Notes under the pieces: model-generated | Told to the model about the DNA's origin: nothing | Databases searched by the model: none | What the model saw: the letters and a program-made list of their open reading frames with translations, nothing else | From: Runella slithyformis DSM 19594 | GTDB taxonomy: Bacteria; Bacteroidota; Bacteroidia; Cytophagales; Spirosomataceae | DNA: 64,000 nt | Assembly: GCF_000218895.1 (NCBI RefSeq) | Contig: NC_015703.1 | Coordinates: forward strand, 5,593,001 to 5,657,000 | Direction: 5' to 3' | Made by a program: the position numbers and the translations under genes | Shown here: one piece after another, positions 35,987 through 46,700 of the stretch | Layout of the letters: every line of letters begins with the position of its first letter | Position numbering within the stretch: position 1 is the first letter of the stretch

Positions 35987-36035
35987 TTAACAAACGAACC
36001 TTCGAAAGATAAACTACCGAAGGCTCGTTTGTTAA
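35987..36035 (+). terminator. 18-bp hairpin after the menB relic
   Basis: The arms 35987-36004 and 36018-36035 pair with one mismatch. No T-tract is present. It may be the original terminator of menB left behind with the relic. Confidence 0.55.
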
Positions 36036-36445
36036 ATGATAAGCTCTTCTCAGTTCCATTTCATCATTACCTCTCCCTTTGTTACTTTCTTAGGATTGTA
36101 GCGTATGGTAAGCGTATCCGAGTACCAAATTAACGCAACTAATCTCATTTTTTTCATTTCTGCTGCTTTTACTCTATTTGAAGAAAGACTCCTGCAAAGT
36201 AACCCCAAACATGTCGTCATTAATTATTGTATCTGCCTGAGGGTTTTCTTCTGCATCTTCGGTTTAATGATAAGGTAATCAGCGATAAAATTATTATTAG
36301 AATAACTTTAAACATTGCAACATCCCCCCCCTGCTACGGCGTATCTTCCATAAAAAAGCCAAAAAGAATTGATAGAACGCTTAAACTTTTTTATTTTCAG
36401 CAAGCGTTTGTCAGTATAGACATCCATGCATCAACTTTCCCACCG
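36036..36445. other. Non-coding region before the DUF5686 gene
   Basis: No supported gene lies here. A leftward 35-codon frame (36050-36157, ATG at 36157) encodes KKMRLVALIW... and could be a tiny gene or relic, but nothing was recognised. Confidence 0.4.
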
Positions 36446-38974
36446 GTGATCAGACGTTTCCCTTTATTTTATATACTTAGTACACAACTTGCAGTTGTAC
36501 TGTTTTTATCCCTAAACGGCTATTGTCAAACCACCTATACCATTTCCGGACGTGTAACGGATGCCCAAACAGGCGTTCCGATTCCTTTTGCAGGCGTAGC
36601 CATCAAGGGCAAAAGTGCCGGCGTAACTACAAATTTTGAGGGGTTTTACGCACTCAAAACCACACAGATGGGGGATTCGCTGATGGTTTCTTCCATGAAT
36701 TACCGTACCCGAATCAAAGCCATCCGTAAAGACTCCATTAACCAAGTTATTGACTTTCAACTTCTATCATCCGAAATCAAACTGCAGGAAGTAAAAATAT
36801 ACGCGGGCGAAAACCCTGCCTACAACATTTTACGGAAAGTCATCAAAAATAAACCCGCTCATAATCCCAACCGCCTCACTGCCTATGAATACGAAAGTTA
36901 TAATAAGATTGAAGTAGACGTTGACAATCTTTCGGAGCGATTTAAAAAACGACGGTCCATTCGAAAGATCACGGAAGCGGTGGATAAATTTGAGAAGATT
37001 GCAGGGGAAGACGGGCGGCCGGTCATTCCCATTTACCTGTCAGAATCCCTTTCCAATTACTATTTTCGCGAAGATCCCCGCAAGAAAAAAGAACAGATCC
37101 TGAAAACGAAGATATCGGGCATTGCCGTGACCGACGGGAGCCTGATTTCGCAGTTGATCGGCTCGTCGTTCCAGCAGTACAATTTTTATCAAAACTGGTT
37201 AAGTATCGTTGAAAAAGACTTTCATTCACCCATTGCCGACGGCTGGAAAAATACGTACGAATACTATCTGATTGATACGACACTGGTGGGGGGGTATTGG
37301 TGCTATCAGATCGACTATGAGCCCAAACGCGAACAGGACCTTGCCTTTAACGGCTCCATTTGGATCGACACGCTTACCCACGCACTGGTGCAGGTGGATG
37401 CAAGTGTGGGCAAACGCGCCAATATTAACTTCATCGAACGCATCAAGATCCAGCAGGAATACGAACAGATCGGCGACAGTACGTGGATGCCCGTTAAATC
37501 CCGCGTGCTGATCGACGTAGCCGAACTAACCGATTCTACGGCGGGAATGTTGGTCAAATTTTATACCTCCAACCGCAATGTAACCGTCAATCGGCCCCGT
37601 CCGCCCAAATTTTACGATTATCCGCTGGAACTCTCGGAAGATTACCGCGACTATCCGGAGGGCTATTGGGATAAAGCACGTCATGAGCCGCTCACAACGG
37701 GCGAACAAACGGCCTATCGACTCATCGACTCCGTCAAGCACGTTCCGGTAGTTCGTACCTATATGGAGGTGCTGAATATGGCCGTCAATGGCTACAAACG
37801 CATCCCCAAACTAAACATTGACGCGGGGCCTTTTCTGTATCTGTATTCCAACAACATCATTGAAGGGCATCGTATTCGACTCGGCGGTAAAACCAACCCT
37901 GATTTCAGTCGAAAATGGGTCCTGAGCGGGCACGCCGCTTATGGCACACTGGACCAAAAATGGAAGTACAATGTCAGCGTTGATTATATTTTCAGTCGCA
38001 AGCCCTGGACCATCGGCGGTATCAGCCACAGTTATGATCTGGAGCGCATCGGGCTGTCGTCAGAGGCCATCGGTAACAATGTCCTTTTTGGAGCCATGAC
38101 CCGTTGGGGAGCATACCGACGCGGGTATTTTGAAGGGGTCAGTTCGGCGTACCTCAAGCGGGAGCTGTTTAGGGGCTTTACCCAAACGGTGGGGATACGA
38201 CACCGCTCGTTTGAACCCATGTATGCTTTTGCCTACCGCACCGCACCCGGAATGGGTGACCGCTCACCCACGAAAAGCAATTATCAGAATTCTGAGCTGT
38301 TTTTCGAAACCCGATGGGGAAAAGATGAAGTATTCATTTACAATGACAATGAACGCCTGACCTTAGGTACCCAACGGTGGCCACTGGTCATTTTTCGGTA
38401 TCAATTGGGGATGAAAAATCTCATGAACAGCGATTTCAATTATCATCGTTTATCCTTAAACGTTAAACAAAACTTCAGGATTGGTATTTTGGGGCGCTCA
38501 TATTATAACCTGACCTTAGGATATATTCCTTCCACCCTACCCTACCCTATGCTCTATACGCCACTGGGAAACGAGTCTTTTTTCTACGTTGATAATGCCT
38601 TCAACCTCATGAATTACTTTGAGTTTGTAAGCGACCGGTACGTTCAGCTTCGGTACGAGCACAATTTTGAAGGATTGCTTTTCAACCGAATCCCCGCCAT
38701 CAAGCGCCTGAAATGGCGTTTTCTGGCCAATGCCAAAGTGCTGTACGGAAGTGTTCGCCCGGCCAACCTCAACCTGCTTGCCACCACTGACGCACTGGGG
38801 CGGCCGGTATTAGGCTTCAGTACGTTGGCCAAAGCACCTTACGTAGAGGTAGGGTACGCCATTGACAATATCTTCAAAGTGCTCAGGGTAGATGCCGTTC
38901 ATCGCATTACATACCGTCAAAATCCGGGCATTACGCCCTTTGCGGTTAAATTTTCCTTCTGGTTCAACATTTAA
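36446..38974 (+). CDS. DUF5686 outer-membrane protein with carboxypeptidase-regulatory-like domain
   Basis: The 842-residue product has a signal peptide (FYILSTQLAVVLFLSLNGYCQ). A carboxypeptidase-regulatory-like domain follows (about 30-115, SGRVTDAQTGVPIPFAGV). The large DUF5686 region ends as a probable beta-barrel with closing Phe-Asn-Ile. The frame is open back to 36227 without an ATG near the signal. GTG 36446 is the best start because it directly precedes the RRFPLF n-region. Members lack a TonB plug and their role is unknown. Promoter signals are not clear. Confidence 0.82.
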   Translation: MIRRFPLFYILSTQLAVVLFLSLNGYCQTTYTISGRVTDAQTGVPIPFAGVAIKGKSAGVTTNFEGFYALKTTQMGDSLMVSSMNYRTRIKAIRKDSINQVIDFQLLSSEIKLQEVKIYAGENPAYNILRKVIKNKPAHNPNRLTAYEYESYNKIEVDVDNLSERFKKRRSIRKITEAVDKFEKIAGEDGRPVIPIYLSESLSNYYFREDPRKKKEQILKTKISGIAVTDGSLISQLIGSSFQQYNFYQNWLSIVEKDFHSPIADGWKNTYEYYLIDTTLVGGYWCYQIDYEPKREQDLAFNGSIWIDTLTHALVQVDASVGKRANINFIERIKIQQEYEQIGDSTWMPVKSRVLIDVAELTDSTAGMLVKFYTSNRNVTVNRPRPPKFYDYPLELSEDYRDYPEGYWDKARHEPLTTGEQTAYRLIDSVKHVPVVRTYMEVLNMAVNGYKRIPKLNIDAGPFLYLYSNNIIEGHRIRLGGKTNPDFSRKWVLSGHAAYGTLDQKWKYNVSVDYIFSRKPWTIGGISHSYDLERIGLSSEAIGNNVLFGAMTRWGAYRRGYFEGVSSAYLKRELFRGFTQTVGIRHRSFEPMYAFAYRTAPGMGDRSPTKSNYQNSELFFETRWGKDEVFIYNDNERLTLGTQRWPLVIFRYQLGMKNLMNSDFNYHRLSLNVKQNFRIGILGRSYYNLTLGYIPSTLPYPMLYTPLGNESFFYVDNAFNLMNYFEFVSDRYVQLRYEHNFEGLLFNRIPAIKRLKWRFLANAKVLYGSVRPANLNLLATTDALGRPVLGFSTLAKAPYVEVGYAIDNIFKVLRVDAVHRITYRQNPGITPFAVKFSFWFNI

Positions 38975-39001
38975 ATTCTTTCGGATCCATCCTTAGTGGT
39001 A

Positions 39002-39028
39002 GGTCTGACAGCATCGTGTCGTCAGTCC
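39002..39028 (+). terminator. Hairpin after the DUF5686 gene
   Basis: GGTCTGAC (39002-39009) pairs with GTCAGTCC (39021-39028) except for one T-T mismatch, and ATTTT follows. Confidence 0.45.
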
Positions 39029-39063
39029 GATTTTCATAATGGAAGAATACATACAAAAGCCAC

Positions 39064-39098
39064 AAAAAAACACAGCCGAAGCGAATGCCCCGGCTATG
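39064..39098 (-). terminator. Intrinsic terminator of the leftward susC operon
   Basis: On the minus strand CATAGCCG (plus 39091-39098) pairs with CGGCTGTG (plus 39071-39078), followed by T7 (plus 39064-39070). It lies 175 bp after the lipoprotein stop at 39273. Confidence 0.75.
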
Positions 39099-39272
39099 TC
39101 GACTCAATCATTGATTATTCAAACCCACCAATAATATTACTCTAAAATGAGTTTGGCATCACGCATTAAGTATAAGATCGTATAGTTTGTTGATATTAAC
39201 CACTTTCTACAACCAAGCGACACCGATAACTCAGATTATTCTTCTTTGAAAGGCTGCCTACGCAGCCGGCAA

Positions 39273-39740
39273 TTAATTGGCCTGCAAACGCGCCAATTTT
39301 GAAAATGACTGCTCTTTGTACTTACCTGACAGGGTAAGAGCAACAATCGACCCTGCTCTGGGAGAGGCAACCCCAAATTCCGCCCATGTTTTGGTCGCTG
39401 TGGCACGGCCGTTGGCATCGGTGGTTATATCCGCTATTTTAACTCCTGTACGGGTCGTCAACGAAAGCGTCAAGCCCGTTACCGGAATGGAATCAATTCC
39501 TTTTTTGAAATCAAGGATATTAGTTTTATCTAATTCAAGAATGCGCACGCTTACAGTAGCCGAACCGGTAGCTCTGGAAAGTACAGTGGGCTCGGTTGTA
39601 AAACCACCCCCATCGCCCACAGCATTGTCAAATACCAAAAGAACAGGTGCCACGACGCGGTCTACAAAAGGATCTTCTACTTTACACGAAGCAGCGATAA
39701 ACGCCATGGCAACGAAAAGGAGTATTTTTGCAGTTTTCAT
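39273..39740 (-). CDS. Lipoprotein with Ig-like fold
   Basis: The 155-residue lipoprotein has Cys19 in FIAASC. The mature part looks like a bacterial Ig-like/big-1-type beta-sandwich (TGLTLSLTTRTGVKIADITTDANGRATATKTW). It is the last gene of the susC-susD-aminotransferase-AEC run, 79 bp after the AEC gene, and may be a surface or periplasmic accessory. It was not assigned to a named family. Confidence 0.6.
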   Translation of the reverse strand: MKTAKILLFVAMAFIAASCKVEDPFVDRVVAPVLLVFDNAVGDGGGFTTEPTVLSRATGSATVSVRILELDKTNILDFKKGIDSIPVTGLTLSLTTRTGVKIADITTDANGRATATKTWAEFGVASPRAGSIVALTLSGKYKEQSFSKLARLQAN

Positions 39741-39819
39741 AAATTCATTATGTTTTAGTATTGGTTGTTAAAGTGCAAAAGCGGCATGAGTAACCATCGA
39801 AAATATGCCATGATTTGCT

Positions 39820-40914
39820 TCAGGCTTTGGAAAACTTCATAATTGATTTTCCAACCAGGCTGGGGATTATACCAATTCCCATAAATAGGAACCCGGTAAT
39901 GATAAGTGTCGGCAGATCGGCAAAGAATGTACCGGCCGAAAGGATTCCAAGGATGAGTAATGTCGAAAAGGGCAATGAAAAAGCCAGGACCAATACCGCT
40001 AACTCAGCATCAAACGTACGACGCTCTTTGGGCATTCCAACAGCTTCTTCCCGCAGGTTAAAGGCCGAAATGTGGGCAAAAGGCCAAAAGCTTGCCGAAC
40101 TTAACGGAATAGCTACGGCTAACAGAACCATTGTCGGGTTATTTATGCCCAATACCGCAATCATCGCCGCACTGAAAAGCATTGTAATACCAGCTCTGAA
40201 CATCAATAGGGAGCTGATCAGCCGTTTCTTCTTTTGTTTTAACTGTACCGCTAACCCGATGAAGATCAACACAAGGGGAGTCATCATAGCGCTGGTTTTA
40301 TCAAACATATCGGCAATGATGACGGGCAGTGACTTAAAACTGACGCCGAAACTCAACAGAATAAGGGCCGAAGCAATGATGATGTTGATAGGCTCTTTAG
40401 CCAAATTAAGTAAAAGTCCTTTGATTTTATCGCCAATATTAGTTTCCTCACTTTTCGCGTTTTTGAGAAACATGTTCAGTGCGATGACATATAAAAATAT
40501 GAGTACAAAAAACTTGTTTCCTACATCTCCTAAAGCCGCCATAGCCACACTTTCCTGCCCCAAAAACTCTGCAATGAAAGGGAAGCATGATAAACCCGGG
40601 GCCAGCGAAGGCAGCAACATGATAAGGGTACGTCCCGTAGCGCTGTTTTTTTCCACTCCAAAAAAAGCAAGAGCCAAAGGAGTGATAAAATACATGAAAA
40701 AGTTAAACACCAGCGTCAATGCCGGAACGATGATCAATTTAGAGTCAACGTTTACCTTCATTAACGCAATAAAAATGGTAGAAGGAAGGGCCACGGAAAG
40801 GACCATTTCCTTTATTCCGTCGGTTTGTTGCTTGTTTTTAAATTTTGAACGCAGGATCAAACCTAACACAATCAATAATAATAAAGTAAATGCTTTTTGT
40901 AGAGCGTCACTCAT
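39820..40914 (-). CDS. AEC-family transporter (auxin-efflux-carrier-like permease)
   Basis: The 364-residue protein has about ten membrane segments in two halves and the AEC pattern, including ALPSTIFIALMKVN near 45 and a central charged loop near 200. Bacterial AEC proteins move organic anions such as malate or malonate, and some move amino-acid-related acids. Its position behind a periplasmic aminotransferase suggests transport of the 2-oxo acid or amine product. It is closely spaced with neighbours on the same strand. A rightward frame of nearly the same length opposite it is a shadow. Confidence 0.82.
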   Translation of the reverse strand: MSDALQKAFTLLLLIVLGLILRSKFKNKQQTDGIKEMVLSVALPSTIFIALMKVNVDSKLIIVPALTLVFNFFMYFITPLALAFFGVEKNSATGRTLIMLLPSLAPGLSCFPFIAEFLGQESVAMAALGDVGNKFFVLIFLYVIALNMFLKNAKSEETNIGDKIKGLLLNLAKEPINIIIASALILLSFGVSFKSLPVIIADMFDKTSAMMTPLVLIFIGLAVQLKQKKKRLISSLLMFRAGITMLFSAAMIAVLGINNPTMVLLAVAIPLSSASFWPFAHISAFNLREEAVGMPKERRTFDAELAVLVLAFSLPFSTLLILGILSAGTFFADLPTLIITGFLFMGIGIIPSLVGKSIMKFSKA

Positions 40915-40931
40915 AATTTAAGGGAGTTGTG

Positions 40932-41001
40932 AGGAGTCGGCAGTAAGGAGTCAGCAGAAAACAGTTTCATTCTCAATTCTGACTCCTGACTACTTGCTCC
41001 T
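40932..41001 (-). repeat. Second AGGAGTCAGGAG-type hairpin
   Basis: The arms 40932-40954 and 40979-41001 pair imperfectly and share AGGAG/AGT-AGGAGTCAG blocks with the hairpin at 29294-29364. It begins 3 bp after the stop codon of the Tat aminotransferase, within the operon, so it may separate downstream gene levels. Confidence 0.6.
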
Positions 41002-41003
41002 GA

Positions 41004-42185
41004 TTAACTGATTGCTTCCAAAGCACTTACAAATTGCTTAATTTCGTCCATGGTACCCATACTTACACGGCACCAGGGCTTGCCCTGAATCTCATACCCG
41101 CGTACCATGATTCCTTTGGCCATCATTTTTTGGAGCATTTCTTTGCTCGACATGTTGATGGGGAAGATCACAAAGTTGGTATATGAAGTGACGTATTTAT
41201 ACCCCAATCGATCCAGGTTTTTGCACAGATACGTTTTTACTTCATGGTTGAGCTTGCGGGTTGTATCCTGAAATTCATTATCATCCAGACTGGCAACCGC
41301 CGCGGCAATGGAGGTTTGGGTGATACCCATGCCGCCGCGCGTGATCTTCTGGATTTGATCAAGTGTGGAAGGCAACGCCGCAACATATCCAACGCGCAAC
41401 CCGGCCATACCCATAATTTTGGAGAACGTACGGGCAATGATGACATTTTTCTTCTGAGCCAGCAACGAAACCATGCTTTGGGTATCGGCACCTACAGCAA
41501 GTTCGAGGTAGGCCTCATCCACAAAAATGGGTACTTTTTCAGAAACACGTGAACAGAAGTCAAGCAGCTCTTTGCCCGACGTAATGCTTCCCATGGGGTT
41601 GTTTGGATTACAGATATAAACCAGCTTGGTATCTTTGTCGATGGCCGCTTCCATGGCTTTTAGGTCATGCGACCAGTCACCTTTACAAGGTACGGCTTTC
41701 CAGGAAGCGCCGGTGGCTTCGGCCACTTTCACCAACGACATATAGGTTGGGTCGGCCGAAACCACGTTTCCTCCTTTTGCAAACATTACAATGGCTACTT
41801 TTTCGAGTAAATCGGAAGAGCCGGGACCCATCATGATATGGTCAGGAGTTACACCTTCTTTTTTAGCGATCTTTCCAACCAGGTTTTCCAGCTCTTTCCA
41901 TGAATAACGGCTTCCCGTAGCCACCGATTCCGATACGGCCTTACGAGCACTCATTGGCGGGCCGTAGGGATTTTCATTGGCATTGATACGAATAACGGTT
42001 GGAGGCGTCTTTGGAGGATTTTCCAGGAAGGTCTCCCGAAGCAAAGGACTGTGAAAAATATTTCCATTGGCATCTGCGCGAGAGGGAACGTTGGCAAATG
42101 CACCGATAGCAGGCAGGGAGGCCATTCCCCCCAGGGTCATAAAACCTGATTTTAATAGACTGCGGCGGTCAATTTTCTGGTTCAT
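41004..42185 (-). CDS. Tat-exported HisC-like aminotransferase (operon copy)
   Basis: The 393-residue fold-type I PLP enzyme is related to histidinol-phosphate aminotransferase. It has NENPYGPP, MMGPGSSDLLEKV, ICNPNNPMGS, FVDEAYLE and the PLP lysine Lys256 in ARTFSKIMGMAGLRVGY. It starts with a twin-arginine signal (DRRSLLKSGFMTLGG, about 1-31), so it should fold with PLP in the cytoplasm and be exported to the periplasm. That is unusual, since aminotransferases are normally cytoplasmic. It follows susD by 55 bp and precedes the AEC transporter. A paralogue lies at 47794. Confidence 0.88.
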   Translation of the reverse strand: MNQKIDRRSLLKSGFMTLGGMASLPAIGAFANVPSRADANGNIFHSPLLRETFLENPPKTPPTVIRINANENPYGPPMSARKAVSESVATGSRYSWKELENLVGKIAKKEGVTPDHIMMGPGSSDLLEKVAIVMFAKGGNVVSADPTYMSLVKVAEATGASWKAVPCKGDWSHDLKAMEAAIDKDTKLVYICNPNNPMGSITSGKELLDFCSRVSEKVPIFVDEAYLELAVGADTQSMVSLLAQKKNVIIARTFSKIMGMAGLRVGYVAALPSTLDQIQKITRGGMGITQTSIAAAVASLDDNEFQDTTRKLNHEVKTYLCKNLDRLGYKYVTSYTNFVIFPINMSSKEMLQKMMAKGIMVRGYEIQGKPWCRVSMGTMDEIKQFVSALEAIS

Positions 42186-42240
42186 TGGATTTGAATGTTT
42201 ATTTTATTAAAAATTAGTAATCGATATAAAATTACATTTA

Positions 42241-43698
42241 TTATTCGGACCACCAAAGCTTGGTCTTCATGTTATCTGCTCCTCCATTGAGGGCAATTCC
42301 TTTGTCTAAACTGGCTTTGTTCAGGGAGTACTCGCTTCCGGGATAGGGTAAACGGGTTGGCAAAACACCATCATTTTCAAATACAGCTCTTGGGTCTTTG
42401 GGAGGCAGTACCGGAAAACCGGTACGACGATACTCGGTCCAGGCTTCAATGCCAACTCCATAAAGTGCCAGCCATTTTTGTTCCAGAACTTTCTCACGAG
42501 TTACAGCACCTACTGTAGCAAAATAAGCGGCCGGAACCGTAAGACCATATTGCTCAAACGAAGCCGTAATACCGGCCTCAAAATAGCCTTTTGCAGTACC
42601 TACAGTAATGTCACCATCCAGAACGGCCTCGGCCAATATGAGGTTTACTTCCGAGGCGGTCATCAGAACGCTTGGAGCATCAATGCGGGTAAAGGCAGTA
42701 CCAACCCCTGAACTTGTGGCCAGGAAGGTAGTGGCAATCGCATCCGGTAAACCGTTTGGATGGCCTACGTACCTTCCACCAACCGGTGTTGCATAAACCG
42801 TTATACGGGTATCGTTCAGACTGTTCATTTTATCGGCCAACGTACTGCTGATGTTCCAGTCCGTACGGCTTTCCTGAATCAGCACCTGATGCCATTCGTT
42901 ATTACTTGGTAAAACAGAAGTACTGCGTAATACTGTATTGTCAGCATTGGCCGTAATAATAGGATATTTAGCGGGATCACTGAGGATTTCACGCATGATA
43001 GCTCTCGACTCAGCCGATTTCTTGGCTGCCTGACGGTTAGCTAAACGGAGTCTCAGTGAATTGGCGAAACGCTTCCAACGCATGATATTTCCGCCATGAA
43101 CGATATCACCAAGAATGGCAGGCCCTGCCGGATTCAATTTTTCATTAGCAATTTTCAAATCATTCAATAATCCTTCATACACCTTTTCCTGCGAATCGTA
43201 AGCAGGAGAATAGTTAGCCACTGCGGCAGTACCTTTCAGTGCGTCGTTATAAGGAATAGCACCCCACATATCGGTCATTACTGAAAACAACCATGAACGC
43301 ATTACCAAGGCTACCCCTTCATAATTGGCATTAGGGGAGGTTCCTTCAGGGCCCGTTTCAGTGATGATACGTTGAAAGTTCACCAATCCATCATTGTAAA
43401 AACCCTGCCAGTTGTTATTCTGCATGGCGGGAGAAATGCCGTAGTTATCGCCTTCATTAGAATAAATATTTCTGGTCAGATACTGCATCCAAAGCATCGC
43501 ACCGTCCAGGTTGAGGCGCTCGAAGCGTGTTCTTCCTCCCCAATAACGGTCAATCGAGCGCTCAAGGGCATACGGCAAAAGATATTGAGCACTGATTTTT
43601 GTAGGATTATTGGGATCCACATTCATTTTATCAAACTTTTCAGTACACGATGTTGCCGTAAGAATCAATGCAAAAGAAAGTAGTATGTATTTTTTCAT
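42241..43698 (-). CDS. SusD/RagB-family surface lipoprotein
   Basis: The 485-residue lipoprotein has Cys18 in TATSC and the SusD_2-like pattern: NVDPNNPTKISAQYLLPYALE near 25-45, the LNLDGAMLWMQYL and AYDSQEKVYEGLLNDLKIA segments, and a C-terminal LPYPGSEYSLNK. SusD proteins cap a SusC channel at the cell surface and bind the substrate. Its partner SusC is encoded 70 bp upstream. The ligand need not be a glycan; several SusCD pairs handle peptides or other compounds. Confidence 0.92.
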   Translation of the reverse strand: MKKYILLSFALILTATSCTEKFDKMNVDPNNPTKISAQYLLPYALERSIDRYWGGRTRFERLNLDGAMLWMQYLTRNIYSNEGDNYGISPAMQNNNWQGFYNDGLVNFQRIITETGPEGTSPNANYEGVALVMRSWLFSVMTDMWGAIPYNDALKGTAAVANYSPAYDSQEKVYEGLLNDLKIANEKLNPAGPAILGDIVHGGNIMRWKRFANSLRLRLANRQAAKKSAESRAIMREILSDPAKYPIITANADNTVLRSTSVLPSNNEWHQVLIQESRTDWNISSTLADKMNSLNDTRITVYATPVGGRYVGHPNGLPDAIATTFLATSSGVGTAFTRIDAPSVLMTASEVNLILAEAVLDGDITVGTAKGYFEAGITASFEQYGLTVPAAYFATVGAVTREKVLEQKWLALYGVGIEAWTEYRRTGFPVLPPKDPRAVFENDGVLPTRLPYPGSEYSLNKASLDKGIALNGGADNMKTKLWWSE

Positions 43699-43768
43699 AG
43701 TATAAGTTTTTTAATTAAACCTTGGAGTACGTCAGGGCCGGCCGAATTGGTCCTGCCCTGACGTTATG

Positions 43769-46700
43769 CTAAAATCCAAACGTTAGGTTAAACCCTAAGC
43801 TCCGAGAGCTGGGCAATTCACCATAAGCAAAGCCCTGGCGGTTTCCGCCAAAACGATCTACTTCAGGATCAATGTGTGTGTGGTTACTGAACAGGATAGC
43901 CAAGTTGCGACCCACTACCGAAAACTTCATGGTACGGATCATATACTTTTTAAGCAGTGCTTCAGGAATACTGTAGCCCAATGTCATTTCACGAAGTTTA
44001 ACATAACTGCCGTCGTAAATAGCAGCTTCGTGAAAACGTCGCGGATTATTGAATCCGTACAATTGATTAGCTGCCACAATAATGTCATTTGGCTCGTAAA
44101 CGGCCGAACCATCTGCATTCCTGCTGACTACTTTTACCCCTTTTCCGATGATGCCTTCTTCGCGACCAACGGCAGTTTCTTCATACTGACCCGTCCAGCG
44201 AGCGGTACCTGTACCTTCATCAAAGAAATCTCCACCAATCCGAACATCAATCAAGGCAGAAAGTGAAACACCTTTATAGGTGAGGGTATTGCTTAAACCA
44301 CCGGTCCATTTAGGCTGAATATTCCCTAAAATACGTGGGGTAGTCGATACCACGGGTAAGCCGTTGCTGTAAATAATTTGTCCGTCGGGGCTGCGTTCAA
44401 ATCCTATACCAAATAACGTTCCGTAAGCTTGACCTACCCGTGCCTCAGAGTTAAGTCCACGCTGCTGGTGCAGAATCAAGGTCGTCAGGCCGTCGGCCAA
44501 TGCAACCACTTTGTTGCGGTTGCGTGCATAATTGACGGCCACATCCCAGGTAAAGCCGTTGGAAGCCTTGAAAGGTGTGCCGCTCAGCACGATCTCCAGT
44601 CCTTTGTTCTCAATTTCTCCTGCGTTCAGAATTCGGTTATTGTACCCGCTGGCTTTAGAGATTTCGACTCCGAGAATTTGATTACGAGACGTTTGATTAT
44701 AATAAGTAACATCCAAGCCAAGTTTGCCCCGCAAAAAGCGCAGATCCATTCCAAATTCGATCCCCGTTGTAATTTCAGGCTTTAGGCCCGAGTTGGGTAT
44801 CGTTGTATTTTCAAAATACTGCGGAATATTACCATTCCATGCACCGCCCGAGCGATATACCTGATTCAACTGATAGGGACGGGCGTCGTTCCCTACCTGC
44901 GCCCAGCTGGCACGTACTTTACCAAAGGTCAGGATAGAACTCTGAATATTGAGAAGATCGGTAAGAACCGCACTGACCGATGCCGAAGGATAGAAATACG
45001 AACGAGCATCGGCGGGAAGTGTACTTGACCAGTCGTTACGAGCAGTTAGGTCAAGAAATAATGCATTGCGCCAGCCCACTTGAAACGTTCCGAAAAGGGA
45101 CTGCATCTGGGTTTGCTCAATGCGGCTTTCAACCGTGTTGAGGCTTGGTACGGAATTGGAGAGGTTGTACAGGCCGTCAACAACCAGTTCACCTACCCGT
45201 GTAAAGTTACGCTTGTAATAGTTTTGGCGCAAAATTCCACCGAACTGAGACGTGATTGAGAAATCTTTGGCTACAGTTTTATTGAAAGTCAAGATGGCAT
45301 CTGAATTGGTTTCCTGCGCCCGCAATACTTCTTCAGAATACTGGCCCGGTGTACGGTTTCCGTTACGAACACGCTCAAAGTTGATAATATTGATGCGCGT
45401 ATCCGACCAAAAATCCGTTCCTGAACGTGCCATAAAGGTTAAAAAAGGAGCGATCTTATAGTTCAATGCAATGTTTCCTAGCAAACGATCCTTTACGTTG
45501 CTTAACGGCAAATTATCATTTATAAAGAACGGGTTAGTAAAAAATGTGTGCTGCCAATTTGGCGGATCGCTGTCCGGCAAACGACCCGGTAGCGCTCGCT
45601 GAATATGAGATGCCGTATAATCTTCATAATTTTTGTGCTGTTCCCAGGAGATGTGTCGGTGGGACCAAATAAATTGTTGCCCTTCCTGATAACCGCGATT
45701 TTTAGAACCCGATTTGATGTATTCAGCGGAAAGGGTGACGTTCAGTTTAGGAGTAAAGTTGTAGCCGGTATTAAGTTTGAAGTTATTCCGGTAGAAATCA
45801 TTGTTTTTCATGATACCATCCTGACCCATCCGACCAATCGAAAGGCGGAAATTACCTTTTTCATTCCCCCCCGAGAGCGCAACGTTATTGGTACGGGTTT
45901 GGCCGGTTTCCCAGTATTCTTCCCAGTTGTTAGGTTGAGGGGTAAGCGGGGCTACTTCCGTTCCTGACCACCAATGACGAACCAAACGTCCATCCAAAGG
46001 CGCGCCCCAGCTTTCATCCGTTCCATCGGTACCGAACAGCGGTGCCGTAGGGCCGTAAGCTGCGCGATATTGCGCAATGGCAGAACCGGTAATGGCACCC
46101 GACCACCCGTCAGAATACCATGTACGGTAACCATTACCTCCACCATAAATGTCTTGAAAATCCGGCTTTACCAAAGGGCGTTCAAAAGTAATGTTAGAGT
46201 TTATTTCCACACCGATCCCTTTCGTACCCGCTCCGTTTTTGGTAGTAATCAAAATTACCCCGTTTGCCGCCCGGGAGCCGTATAGAGCGGCAGCATTGGG
46301 CCCTTTCAGAACACTGATATCTTTGATGTTGTCAGGGCTGACCTCCGACAGACCGCCTCCAAATTGCTTTTCTCCGCTGGTCATCGAGCCGGAAGTGCTT
46401 TGGTCAATCGGTACGCCGTCGATTACAACAAGCGGCTGGTTATTGCCGGAAACGGAAGACGCACCCCGAATCTGTACCGTAGAGCCACTGCCCGGACCAC
46501 CGTTGCTCTGAACACGTACACCTGCCACTCGGCCTGCCAGATTGTTAACCACATTGTTGGAACGAGCCTCCACAATTTGTGAACCTTTTACTTCCTGTAC
46601 TGTATACCCCAGTGCTTTCTTTTCTTTTTCAATCCCGAAAGCCGTTACGACTACTTCCTGTAGGGCTTTTACATCGGGCAATAGCTCAATGTTAATTGAT

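Noticed and set aside
36050-36157. Leftward 35-codon frame with a Lys-rich end
   Set aside because: Too short and without any recognised motif or terminator to call a gene.
39815-40921. Rightward 368-codon frame opposite the AEC transporter gene
   Set aside because: It mirrors the leftward gene almost exactly. Only the leftward product has membrane segments in AEC order and fits the operon.
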